From: Methanovulcanius yangii
Lineage (GTDB): Archaea; Halobacteriota; Methanomicrobia; Methanomicrobiales; Methanomicrobiaceae
Direction of reading: 5' to 3'
Assembly: GCF_018687785.1 (NCBI RefSeq)
Contig: NZ_LTBL01000001.1
Location: forward strand, 372,001 to 436,000
DNA: 64,000 nucleotides
Shown here: in pieces, positions 30,107 to 38,366 of the stretch
Layout: every line of letters begins with the position of its first letter
Numbering within the stretch: the first letter of the stretch is position 1
Notes under the pieces: model-generated
What the model was told of the DNA's origin: nothing
What the model saw: only the letters and a program-made list of their open reading frames with translations
Database searches by the model: none
Translations under genes and position numbers: made by a program

Positions 30107-31132
30107 CTATCGTATCCTTGACCAGGCGCAGAGCAGGCCAAAACATCCGGTGAGCATCATATCTCCGTAAGGGGCGGCCTGATATGCTTGGGGAAGAAGC
30201 GATTTTCTGTTTGGTCCGGTCACTGCGGTAAGTGTTGATTCCATCGGGGCATGTACGGCAGCTCCATGTCCGTGGTCATTATAGACTTCCTCGTTGGTGA
30301 GAGTTCCGTTTTCCAGTTTTTCCAGATATTTTCTTAGGCGTTCCTGATTCAAAGCCCGTGAATGATGTTCAAATATGCCACAGACCTCATCACCCATAAT
30401 GGTAAATGCGAGAGTATGGCCATTGCCGACATTGACAACCGTCACTCCATCCCCTGCATGGTCCTTTACCAGTGGGTCCTCGAGTGCACCCAGTATTGCA
30501 GCAGGTCCCGTATCCATTACCAGGGCATCGGGTTTTTTCTGTATGATAGCATTCATTCGTGTCATCGACGGGTGAGGTGGATCGTCGATGAGCCCGAAAA
30601 GATTCCAGTCCCTCTCTTCAAGGGTTTTTTGCAGGTGAGCAAAACGAAAAAGCCTGTTACTCATATCGGGGCTGTACCCGTGGTCCTGGACAGCTATGCC
30701 AAGGTGCCGTGGGTACGGAATTTCGAAACGATGGAACATCTCCCGCAGTTCGGTTTCCATGTAATCCCCCGTGTGAATATGAACAGCATTTTCGGGGGGT
30801 TCTTCGGTGATGATCACTCCCTTGTTTTTCACTACCTCAAGATTATCCTTGATAGTCAGTGCCGCGGAGCGGGTCGCACTGACCTTCGCTCCCATTGAAA
30901 TCCATTTTGCCACTGCCTGGGTATTCCGGCCCCCTCCCATCACCGGTCCGGTCAGGTGTACCGGCAGTCCCCTTTGTGCGGCATTCTCTATCTTCCTTCC
31001 AATAATCTCATTTGGTGATGGCAAAACAAATTTGTACGAATTCTCTATAGGGCATGAAGGGTCATACAGGAGGATATCCTGTGTGCCCCTTCCGACATCG
31101 ATGAAAAGGACCGGTTTTTCGGGAAGTGACAT
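30107..31132 (-). CDS. DUF1786 family protein (ASKHA-like fold)
   Basis: The 341-residue protein matches DUF1786. FIDVGRGTQDILLYD near the N-terminus, a central ALVMDTGPAAILGAL and VVNVGNGHTLAF look like the phosphate and adenosine motifs of the actin/sugar-kinase/Hsp70 superfamily. Its role is unknown; some databases give it an unproven pyruvate formate-lyase-activating label. It starts 9 bp after nrdD, so it is cotranscribed with an anaerobic ribonucleotide reductase, a glycyl radical enzyme. A maintenance or activation role is inference. Confidence 0.8.
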   Translation of the reverse strand: MSLPEKPVLFIDVGRGTQDILLYDPSCPIENSYKFVLPSPNEIIGRKIENAAQRGLPVHLTGPVMGGGRNTQAVAKWISMGAKVSATRSAALTIKDNLEVVKNKGVIITEEPPENAVHIHTGDYMETELREMFHRFEIPYPRHLGIAVQDHGYSPDMSNRLFRFAHLQKTLEERDWNLFGLIDDPPHPSMTRMNAIIQKKPDALVMDTGPAAILGALEDPLVKDHAGDGVTVVNVGNGHTLAFTIMGDEVCGIFEHHSRALNQERLRKYLEKLENGTLTNEEVYNDHGHGAAVHAPMESTLTAVTGPNRKSLLPQAYQAAPYGDMMLTGCFGLLCAWSRIR

Positions 31133-31141
31133 GTTTGGAAA

Positions 31142-33343
31142 CTAGACTTCAACCCGGTAGTCTACTGCTGAAAGACCCGATTCGGGTAATTTCTCTGTCC
31201 TGAATTCCTTAAACTGTCTCAGTGATACAGTCAGGTCGCGGGTGAAGGCAAAGTACCCTATCTGGGTGTTCATGCAGAGGTTCATTGCCATATCCATTAG
31301 TCCACGGGGATCGGGACGGGCCTCGCCAAGCCAGATGTGGAATATATTCCCCCCATCTACAATCGGGAAGAAGACATGCTCTATCTCCATTCTCTTTGTC
31401 AGGGGAACATCTGCACCGGGGGTGACATGTGTACCGTTGGTGTAGTAAACGGGGAGGTCAAAACTTTTCCCCAGTCCTTCCAATGTTTTTCCGATATCTC
31501 CCTTGACGACGCTCTCTGCATGGGGGCGGAAACGTTTGTCAATAAGGTCGGCGATTGCAAATCTCTGGCCAGTTGTCTCTGCAGGAGTCCGGGCAAGGGC
31601 GATTTCCATGTTGTGGCGTTGAGACAGCTCATGGGCGTAGAGCTCCATTTCAGTCATCGCCCGAATAGCAAAGGCAAAGGCCTCATCGCTTTCATGGAGT
31701 TGGCTTCCGATGTGGTGCTGGACCATTTCATTGACACCCACGATGCCGATGGTGTAAACCAATCCCTCCAGATCAACGGCAACGGGTCCCCGTTCTTCGT
31801 AATCGGGGTCGTTTGGATCTTTTGGTCTCTGCATGGCAAATGGCATACGTCCGGTTGCACGGATGTGATTCATCCAGCGCCGCTTTATCCTGAAAATTTC
31901 CACCGAAACGTCCATTAATTTCTTTAATTCCGAAAAAAGAGCTTCATCGTCTCCCTCTGCCTTATATGCCGCACGGGGGCAGTTGACAGAGAGAACCTGC
32001 CATGATCCCATCGAGAAATGTGCTCCCTCGCGGAAGTACATCTTATCTTCGAATGAAGCGTCGTCTTCCGCAAGAGAGGAGAACTGGTAGGCACAGCACT
32101 GGTAACAGGAGATCCCCTCTCCCGCTCCGCGGTATGGGGGGATTTGGTTGTCATAATAGGGCGTCCCATACTTCGATGCCAGTTCAAAGGTCATCAGATA
32201 CAGATCATGATACGTGGGGAGTTCCGGGTGTGCAACGTTATATTCTTCGTCTTCCACGAGGAAATCGGGTTCAATGCTGATTTCCGGTTTCGGGAAATTA
32301 AAGGGTTTACCCCAGAAATCACCCTCCAGCATCACTTCCATGAGTGCCTTGAACAGCAGCCTCACTTCACGTTCAAATTCCTGATATGTTCGGTTTGGCG
32401 CCTGTTCCCCATTCCAGATCTTTCCCTTGAATACACATGGTTTTTCTTTCCATAATGTGGGAACTCCCGGGGAGAGCTGGACGGAAGAGAAGACGACCTG
32501 TCCACCGCGTGCCACCATCATCTGGGTCATCTCGTAGACGAACATCTGCATGAGCTGTTTTATCTCGTCATAACCAAACCCTTCGAAATAGGGGGCAAGG
32601 AAGGTGAGAAAATTATAGTATCCTTGGCCGCCAGCAAAATTCGTCTGTGCGCTCCCGAGGGCCTTGACCGCATGCAGGACAGCGACCTCTGCCCGTTTTG
32701 CCGGACCGGCTACTGATGCCTTGGTACCGCTGCCGTCGGGCATGAGGCCATAGTAAAAGAAGTACCTGAGATCCCAGTCCTGGCAGAATGGTCGGGTGCC
32801 AAAATATTCCAAGTCATGGATATGCAGATCTCCTGAAAGATGGTAATCGGCGAGCTCCGGAGGAAGTTGGAGGAGATACTGTTCCTTGCTGATCTTGTCG
32901 GCTTTTTTCTTATGTGACGTCTCTGCATTCTCCTGCAGATTGGCATTGTCGTGGGCTTCAAATCCCCTGCCGACGTCAATCAGGTGAGCATCAAAGACCG
33001 GTGTACCAACACGGGTGCATACATTGCGGTAACTCGTAAGATCCCGTTCCAGGAGGGTGATATTCAGAATTTCACGAATGAGCGGACCGGTAAGATACCG
33101 TAGTTTGAGTTTCTTAATTTTATTTTCGACCTCAAGACTAATCTGCCGCGCCAGTTCCTCGTCAGCCCCTTCCTCTCCGTAAAATGTACTGACGAGCTGT
33201 GTCTCCTGAAGAACCTGCTGTACGATTTTTTCTCTGTCCCAGTCGATAATATGCCCTCTGGACGTGCGCACTTTTGGAAGTGCAGGGACATAGAATCCGT
33301 CCAGTGTCTGCTGGGATTCGACACGATGGTGTTCACGTGCCAT
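31142..33343 (-). CDS. nrdD: Anaerobic (class III) ribonucleoside-triphosphate reductase
   Basis: The 733-residue enzyme makes deoxyribonucleotides under anoxia using a glycyl radical. An ATP-cone-like region lies at residues about 25-110 (TSRGHIIDWDREKIVQQVLQ). Active-site Cys are in SCYQCCAYQFSS, with SVNCPRAAYKAEG following. The glycyl-radical site is TQIGYFAFTRDLT (Gly696). The 37-residue tail after that glycine has no Cys, so the four-Cys zinc site of typical NrdD is absent. The gene sits between nrdH (3 bp upstream) and DUF1786. No nrdG activase gene is in this operon. Confidence 0.94.
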   Translation of the reverse strand: MAREHHRVESQQTLDGFYVPALPKVRTSRGHIIDWDREKIVQQVLQETQLVSTFYGEEGADEELARQISLEVENKIKKLKLRYLTGPLIREILNITLLERDLTSYRNVCTRVGTPVFDAHLIDVGRGFEAHDNANLQENAETSHKKKADKISKEQYLLQLPPELADYHLSGDLHIHDLEYFGTRPFCQDWDLRYFFYYGLMPDGSGTKASVAGPAKRAEVAVLHAVKALGSAQTNFAGGQGYYNFLTFLAPYFEGFGYDEIKQLMQMFVYEMTQMMVARGGQVVFSSVQLSPGVPTLWKEKPCVFKGKIWNGEQAPNRTYQEFEREVRLLFKALMEVMLEGDFWGKPFNFPKPEISIEPDFLVEDEEYNVAHPELPTYHDLYLMTFELASKYGTPYYDNQIPPYRGAGEGISCYQCCAYQFSSLAEDDASFEDKMYFREGAHFSMGSWQVLSVNCPRAAYKAEGDDEALFSELKKLMDVSVEIFRIKRRWMNHIRATGRMPFAMQRPKDPNDPDYEERGPVAVDLEGLVYTIGIVGVNEMVQHHIGSQLHESDEAFAFAIRAMTEMELYAHELSQRHNMEIALARTPAETTGQRFAIADLIDKRFRPHAESVVKGDIGKTLEGLGKSFDLPVYYTNGTHVTPGADVPLTKRMEIEHVFFPIVDGGNIFHIWLGEARPDPRGLMDMAMNLCMNTQIGYFAFTRDLTVSLRQFKEFRTEKLPESGLSAVDYRVEV

Positions 33344-33346
33344 AGT

Positions 33347-33616
33347 CTAGTCACCTTTACAGAGAGGTCCTACCACATCCTCAATGACACCCTTTGCATC
33401 AAAAAGGTCTTTTGATGTAAGAAACGTCTTTCCGACCTGGAGAACTGGTGCCTCCCGGACGAAAACCCCGTTTATCCTCAGTTCTGTAAGTGCCTCGGCA
33501 CTCATCATATCACGAACTGTATACTTCGCACCCGCGCCATCCAGAAAATCCTTTAAAAGTTCACAGTTTGGACAGTTTTCAAGGGTATATACGTTGATTT
33601 GTGCATTATCGGTCAC
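33347..33616 (-). CDS. nrdH: NrdH-like glutaredoxin (CPNC)
   Basis: The 89-residue protein has a thioredoxin fold with the redox motif CPNC at residues 15-18 (TLENCPNCELLKDFLDG). EAPVLQVGKTFLTSKDL is the cis-Pro region. A third Cys is near the C-terminus (PLCKGD). In Methanosarcina barkeri an NrdH-type protein reduces a class III reductase of the NrdD3 type (established knowledge). Direct placement 3 bp before nrdD implies the same here. It opens the operon; a 115-bp gap separates it from the divergent thpR. Confidence 0.88.
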   Translation of the reverse strand: MTDNAQINVYTLENCPNCELLKDFLDGAGAKYTVRDMMSAEALTELRINGVFVREAPVLQVGKTFLTSKDLFDAKGVIEDVVGPLCKGD

Positions 33617-33731
33617 CTAAAAAAATCCCCCTGCTTTCCTAAACAAATGTACCATCCAGCAAAATATATTTTTGTTGTTTGGTCTGCTTCAGAAGGTTAT
33701 CCTTAGTACTGATGGATACATATAGAGATGC

Positions 33732-34271
33732 ATGGTGCGGGTCTTCATCGCGATTGACATGCCTGAAGAGATCAGGGCAAAGATGAATGAAGTTCAGGAT
33801 CGCCTCAGGTCATGTGCCGCAAAAATGACGTTTGTTGAACCTTCAAATACGCATATGACGTTGAAATTCATCGGTGAGGTGGATTTGGGGACGCTTGAGC
33901 ATATAAGGGCGTCATTTGCGGCGCTCCGTTTTGACCCGTTTCCGGTAGAGATATCTGGTGTTTCCCTGAATCCTCCAAAGCGCCCAAGGATTGTCTGGGC
34001 AGAGGGTGAAGATGCCGGATGCGGAGCGCGCATACAGGATGAAATTGATGAAATGTTCTCTGTTTATGGAATTGGCAAAGAATCGAGGCCTTTTCGTCCA
34101 CATGTGACTCTTGCACGGATAAAAAAATATGATCCCTCGCTCAGGAGTGCAGTAAGCGAGATTGAAAAGATATCATTCGGTACCTTCTGCGTTGATCGGA
34201 TACGTCTCAAGGAGAGTCAACTTACGCCTGATGGACCGGTGTATACGACCATTGATGAGGTGAGGGGGTGA
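33732..34271 (+). CDS. thpR: RNA 2',3'-cyclic phosphodiesterase (LigT/ThpR)
   Basis: The 179-residue protein belongs to the 2H phosphoesterase family. The two histidine motifs are NTHMTLKFIG (near residue 39) and RPHVTLARIK (near residue 122). It opens 2',3'-cyclic phosphates of RNA and was first described as a tRNA-half ligase. The stop overlaps the cca start by 4 nt, tying it to tRNA 3'-end processing. Length matches the family. Confidence 0.94.
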   Translation: MVRVFIAIDMPEEIRAKMNEVQDRLRSCAAKMTFVEPSNTHMTLKFIGEVDLGTLEHIRASFAALRFDPFPVEISGVSLNPPKRPRIVWAEGEDAGCGARIQDEIDEMFSVYGIGKESRPFRPHVTLARIKKYDPSLRSAVSEIEKISFGTFCVDRIRLKESQLTPDGPVYTTIDEVRG

Positions 34272-35647
34272 ACAGGCCCATATTTGAAGAGGATGCTTTG
34301 GCATCTCTTCGGCCCGGGCCGTCTGAGAGGGATCATATCCATTCCATTGCAGCAGTTATCGTGAAAAAAATTCAGGGAAGCGGCCTTGCGGATGCAATGG
34401 TGGTTGGATCTGTTGCCAGAGATACCTGGATCAGCGGGGACCGCGATCTGGATGTTTTCATGCTCTTTTCTCCGTCTGTCTCACGGGAGGAACTTGAGGA
34501 GAACGGGATACGGTTGGGGCGGGAGATTGTTGAGGATATGGGGGGGATCCCGGTTGAGAAGTATGCCGAACATCCCTATATCAATACCATAATCGACGGG
34601 CTTGATGTTGATCTGGTGCCGTGTTATGCAGTTGATGATGCCTCTTCAATCCAGAGTGCGGTAGATCGGACTCCCTTTCATACCCGGTATATAAAAGAAC
34701 ATATCGGGGGTCTGGAAGATGATGTTCTTCTGTTCAAACAATTTGCAAAAACCGGGGGTGTCTATGGTTCAGACCTGATGACGGAGGGATTTGCAGGATA
34801 TTTATGTGAGGTTCTGGTCCTCTATGCCGGAGGTTTTGGATCACTGGTGGAGTCGGTCACCAGATGGAAGCCGGGTATGATTATAGACATCGAGGGTCAT
34901 CGGCAGAAGGACTTTACGGATTCCCTGATTGTAATTGACCCGGTGGATCCAAGGCGTAATGTCGCTGCCTCTCTCTCGCTTCGTCGTTTTGAGGAATTCA
35001 TTGATCTCTGTCGGGCATATATCGATCATCCCTCGTCCGCATTTTTTGCCGGTCGGAGTGCCGCGAGGATTACGAAGCAGGAACTGCAGTCTGCAATCGA
35101 TGATCGGGGTACGGGTTTTTACGCTCTGGTGTTTCAAACACCTCATCAGATCCCGGATATCGTCGTCCCTCAACTCAGGAGGACAATTGGTGGGATTTCG
35201 GATCTCCTTTCAAGAAATGATTTTGTAATCAACCGGGCAGCCGGATATATGGGCGACAAGGAATGTATCCTTGTGTTTGAGTTGATTGTTGATACCCTCC
35301 CGGCCCTGCGCTGCCACATGGGCCCGCCGGCGCATAATCAGGTCAATGCTAAAAAATTTGCTTCGAAATATCTGGAATCCCCGGTGTTTTCCGGCCCATA
35401 TATTACTGAATCAGGTATTTATGCTGTTGAAATCAGGCGCAAGTGGCTAAATGCGCGGGATCTTCTTTCGTCCGGCGACATTTTTCAGGCAAGGATGGGG
35501 AAATATGTGGAACAGTCCATGCACCATGGGTACAAAATATGTTCCGGTGCAGAATGCTGGAATGAGGAATTTTCAGAATTTTTATATGAATTCATCAATT
35601 GTTCCTCACCGTTGAAACGACTGGGTACTATAGTCCAAGGCGATTGA
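34268..35647 (+). CDS. cca: CCA tRNA nucleotidyltransferase (archaeal class I)
   Basis: The 459-residue enzyme adds CCA to tRNA 3' ends, needed here because both tRNA genes in the window lack an encoded CCA. The nucleotidyltransferase motif VVGSVARDTWISGDRDLDVF near residue 40 carries the catalytic Asp pair; the third acidic residue is in IDGLDVDLVPCYAV. FLCEVLVLYAGG-type helices and the C-terminal body/tail domains are present. It overlaps thpR by 4 nt. Confidence 0.95.
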   Translation: MNRPIFEEDALASLRPGPSERDHIHSIAAVIVKKIQGSGLADAMVVGSVARDTWISGDRDLDVFMLFSPSVSREELEENGIRLGREIVEDMGGIPVEKYAEHPYINTIIDGLDVDLVPCYAVDDASSIQSAVDRTPFHTRYIKEHIGGLEDDVLLFKQFAKTGGVYGSDLMTEGFAGYLCEVLVLYAGGFGSLVESVTRWKPGMIIDIEGHRQKDFTDSLIVIDPVDPRRNVAASLSLRRFEEFIDLCRAYIDHPSSAFFAGRSAARITKQELQSAIDDRGTGFYALVFQTPHQIPDIVVPQLRRTIGGISDLLSRNDFVINRAAGYMGDKECILVFELIVDTLPALRCHMGPPAHNQVNAKKFASKYLESPVFSGPYITESGIYAVEIRRKWLNARDLLSSGDIFQARMGKYVEQSMHHGYKICSGAECWNEEFSEFLYEFINCSSPLKRLGTIVQGD

Positions 35648-35746
35648 GGGTCGAACTCCGGAGAAGTATATAATATATATATTTTAAGCCGCATCTATTA
35701 AAATACAGGTTGGGCAATGTACTTCAGGATTGTGGGGCTATAACTT

Positions 35747-36754
35747 ATGGAAATACGGAAAGTCCAGGTGACCGGAGGGTCCTCCTTTATCATATCGCTC
35801 CCAAAAGAGTGGGTAAAAGCGTCGGATATCAAAAAAAATGATCCCCTTGGTCTTATTGTCCAACCGGACGGATCTCTGACGATAACTCCGAAACTCTCCG
35901 GAAAACTTGTGGAGAGGATAAAAACTTTTGATCTTTCCCTTTTGGATGATCCTGTGTATCTGTATCGTTCTCTAATCGGTGCATATGTCACCGGGTATGA
36001 TACAATTGTGATTCAGTCGCCTGGGAGGATACCTTCCTGGGCCCATAAGGCGGTGCGTAAGTTTACTCAGCGCACTGTCGGTCAGGAAGTATCTGATCAG
36101 ACGGATCGCAGGATTGTTATCAAGGACCTCCTCAATCCTGGTGAGATGCCGTTTGATAGCACGCTGAGGAGAATGGCAGTTATTGTTGCAGGGATGCAGC
36201 GGGATGCGGTTTTTGCCCTGAAGACCCGTGATGAGGAGCTTGTGGAGGATGTTATTCTTCGTGATCGTGATGTCAACCGATTGTACTGGCTTGTCGCACG
36301 GCAGTTCAATCTCCTGCTTAGGAATGTATCCCTCTCCCGTGAGATGGGTGTCGATATCGAACTTGCTCTGAATTATCTGCAGATTTCCCGTGTTATTGAG
36401 CGGGTGGGGGATCATGTGGTCAAACTCGCTGAAAGCATCCGCGGGCTGATGTATGTGTCCCTCGAAAAGAAGATCGTGGATCTCATAGAGGTTGAGAATC
36501 GCGAATCTCTGAATATATTCCAGTCGAGCATTGATTCATTTTTTGAAAAAGATATCCAGAAGGCAAATTCGACGATTCAGGGCGTCGATGAATTCGTAAA
36601 AAAGTGCGCGGAAATCTCGGGTGCTCTGTTTGATCTCGGGGCCCCGGGGGTCATATATATTGGGTACTGTATTGAAAATTTCCGAAGGGTCGGTGAATAT
36701 GCCGGCGTAATTTCGGAGAATACAATTAATTATCTGGTAATTGAAAAACCATAA
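35747..36754 (+). CDS. AbrB/PhoU-domain regulator
   Basis: The 335-residue protein starts with a SpoVT/AbrB-type DNA-binding swapped hairpin (residues 1-45, RKVQVTGGSSFIISLPKEWV). Two PhoU-like helical bundles follow; they are recognised by DRDVNRLYWLVARQFNLLL and RVIERVGDHVVKLAESIRG. Archaeal members are predicted to link phosphate status to transcription. No pst transporter is adjacent. The upstream region contains a strong AT box (around 35670-35690). The next gene, glnA1, is 159 bp downstream and probably separately controlled. Confidence 0.85.
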   Translation: MEIRKVQVTGGSSFIISLPKEWVKASDIKKNDPLGLIVQPDGSLTITPKLSGKLVERIKTFDLSLLDDPVYLYRSLIGAYVTGYDTIVIQSPGRIPSWAHKAVRKFTQRTVGQEVSDQTDRRIVIKDLLNPGEMPFDSTLRRMAVIVAGMQRDAVFALKTRDEELVEDVILRDRDVNRLYWLVARQFNLLLRNVSLSREMGVDIELALNYLQISRVIERVGDHVVKLAESIRGLMYVSLEKKIVDLIEVENRESLNIFQSSIDSFFEKDIQKANSTIQGVDEFVKKCAEISGALFDLGAPGVIYIGYCIENFRRVGEYAGVISENTINYLVIEKP

Positions 36755-36777
36755 TTTGGGGGAATCCTCAAATCAAT

Positions 36778-36854
36778 CCACAATTTTTGTGCGATTGTGG
36801 TCGATGAATCTTATATTTCCGGCGACAACTACTATATTCGTCTATATAGAATAT
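36778..36854. promoter_or_regulatory. Two inverted repeats upstream of glnA1
   Basis: CCACAAT (36778-36784) pairs with ATTGTGG (36794-36800). ATATTC (36834-36839) pairs with GAATAT (36849-36854). Both have 9-nt spacers. Neither is a GGAA-N6-TTCC NrpR site. The first may be the terminator of the upstream gene; the second lies 27-47 nt upstream of the TATA box and could bind a regulator. Confidence 0.4.
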
Positions 36855-36880
36855 GGGGCATGAACCATAGCTTGTGGGCC

Positions 36881-36890
36881 AGATATAAAT
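36881..36890 (+). promoter_or_regulatory. TATA box of glnA1
   Basis: AGATATAAAT has its centre 27 nt before the ATG at 36914. With the usual archaeal spacing, transcription would begin at or next to the start codon, giving a leaderless or nearly leaderless mRNA. Confidence 0.55.
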
Positions 36891-36913
36891 ACTGCCTGCG
36901 TGTATGAATACTC

Positions 36914-38248
36914 ATGGCACAGACATCTGATGTCACAAAAATGCTCGAGAAGATCGAGGCGGATAATGTTAAATTTATTCGGCTTCAGTTTTCTGATATC
37001 CAGGGGTTGCCCAAGAATGTGTCAATTCCCGTGACTCAGGCAGAGAAGGCGCTCACCGGTGGAATTGGCTTTGACGGGTCTTCTATCGAGGGTTTTGCAC
37101 GGATTGAAGAGTCCGATATGGTTCTGAAACCGGATCTGAATACCTACTCGATTATACCATGGAGGCCTGAAAACTCAAGAGTGGCCAGGTTTATCTGTGA
37201 TGTCCATCTTCCCGATGGTTCGCCTTTTGCCGGGGATCCCCGTCATATTCTGAAGACGGTTCTCAATGAGGCAGCTTCTATGGGCTATGTATTCAATACC
37301 GGTCCAGAACTGGAGTTCTTCCTCTTCAAGAGGGACGAACTCGGTATGCCGACGACAGAATTCCAGGATTTGGGAGGATACTTTGATTTGGCTCCAACCG
37401 ATCTTGCAGAGGATGTGAGGGCACAGATTATCAGCGCACTTACCGCGATGGGTTTTGAGATCGAGGCATCCCATCATGAGGTGGCTGAAAGCCAGCATGA
37501 AATTGATTTCAAGTACAACGATGCCCTGACGACGGCGGACAATGTCCTTACGTTTAAGTTCGCAACAAAATCGATTGCGCTGATGAATGGTCTTCATGCA
37601 ACCTTCATGGCAAAACCGTGCTACGGGATCAATGGAAACGGAATGCATACGAATGCATCTCTCTTCAAGGATGGAAAGAATTCGTTCTATGATCCGGAGG
37701 CTCCAATGCAGCTCTCCCGGACATCCATGCATTTCATTGCAGGGGTTCTTGAGCATATCAAGGCAATCACGCGACTTGCCAACCCGACGGTAAATTCCTA
37801 CAAACGGCTTGTTCCGGGATATGAAGCTCCTGTCTATGTAAGCTGGAGTGGGAGTAACCGTACGGCGCTGATCCGGGTGCCTGCACCCAGGGGCAATTCC
37901 ACTCGTGTTGAAGTACGGAGTCCGGACCCGACATGTAACCCGTACCTGACGTTTGCGGCAATTCTGGCCGCCGGTCTGGAAGGTATCCGCAAGCAGATGG
38001 AACCCCCGGCAAGTGCCGACAAGAACATCTTCGCAATGACCGATGAAGAGCGCAAACAGGCTCACATTGAGACTCTTCCCGGAGATCTGTTCACCGCAAA
38101 CAAGTGTCTTCTGGAAGATAGCCTCATCTGTGAAACACTCGGAGGTCATGTCGTAGAGGGTCTCAATAACATCGCCAAGATGGAATGGGATTCCTTTAGA
38201 ACAGCAGTACACCCATGGGAAGTGGAGCAGTACCTGTCAAGGTTCTGA
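36914..38248 (+). CDS. glnA: Glutamine synthetase type I (first copy)
   Basis: The 444-residue enzyme makes glutamine from glutamate and ammonium. FDGSSIEGFARIEESDM near residue 58 and the metal-binding FNTGPELEFFLF (near 133) fit type I. NGNGMHTNASLFKDG, RLVPGYEAPVYVSWS and RVPAPRGNSTRVEVR are ATP/glutamate-binding blocks. The Tyr adenylylation motif of enterobacterial enzymes is absent. A paralogue (46405-47736) shares most of the sequence, by eye about three quarters. The downstream order amt1-glnK marks a nitrogen module; a hairpin separates glnA1 from amt1. Confidence 0.97.
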   Translation: MAQTSDVTKMLEKIEADNVKFIRLQFSDIQGLPKNVSIPVTQAEKALTGGIGFDGSSIEGFARIEESDMVLKPDLNTYSIIPWRPENSRVARFICDVHLPDGSPFAGDPRHILKTVLNEAASMGYVFNTGPELEFFLFKRDELGMPTTEFQDLGGYFDLAPTDLAEDVRAQIISALTAMGFEIEASHHEVAESQHEIDFKYNDALTTADNVLTFKFATKSIALMNGLHATFMAKPCYGINGNGMHTNASLFKDGKNSFYDPEAPMQLSRTSMHFIAGVLEHIKAITRLANPTVNSYKRLVPGYEAPVYVSWSGSNRTALIRVPAPRGNSTRVEVRSPDPTCNPYLTFAAILAAGLEGIRKQMEPPASADKNIFAMTDEERKQAHIETLPGDLFTANKCLLEDSLICETLGGHVVEGLNNIAKMEWDSFRTAVHPWEVEQYLSRF

Positions 38249-38262
38249 ATGTAAATCTGTGG

Positions 38263-38285
38263 GGAGGAGACACACCCTCTCCTCC
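38263..38285 (+). terminator. Hairpin between glnA1 and amt1
   Basis: GGAGGAG (38263-38269) and CTCCTCC (38279-38285) form a perfect 7-bp stem with a 9-nt loop, 14 nt after the glnA1 stop. It could terminate or attenuate read-through into amt1. There is no following T-run. Confidence 0.5.
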
Positions 38286-38324
38286 TCATGGATATTCTCA
38301 CAAAAACAAATGGGTACGAGAATT

Positions 38325-38339
38325 CCAATCTAATATTGG
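38325..38339. promoter_or_regulatory. Palindrome upstream of amt1
   Basis: CCAAT-CTAAT-ATTGG is a perfect 5-bp inverted repeat 27 nt before the amt1 start. It may be an operator; this is inference from symmetry alone. Confidence 0.3.
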
Positions 38340-38366
38340 TATGATTCCTTAAGAATGGTGTGATTT

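Noticed and set aside
37175-38212. 345-codon frame opposite glnA1
   Set aside because: Antisense shadow of a strongly conserved glutamine synthetase; the same occurs opposite glnA2 (46480-47244). No recognisable protein.
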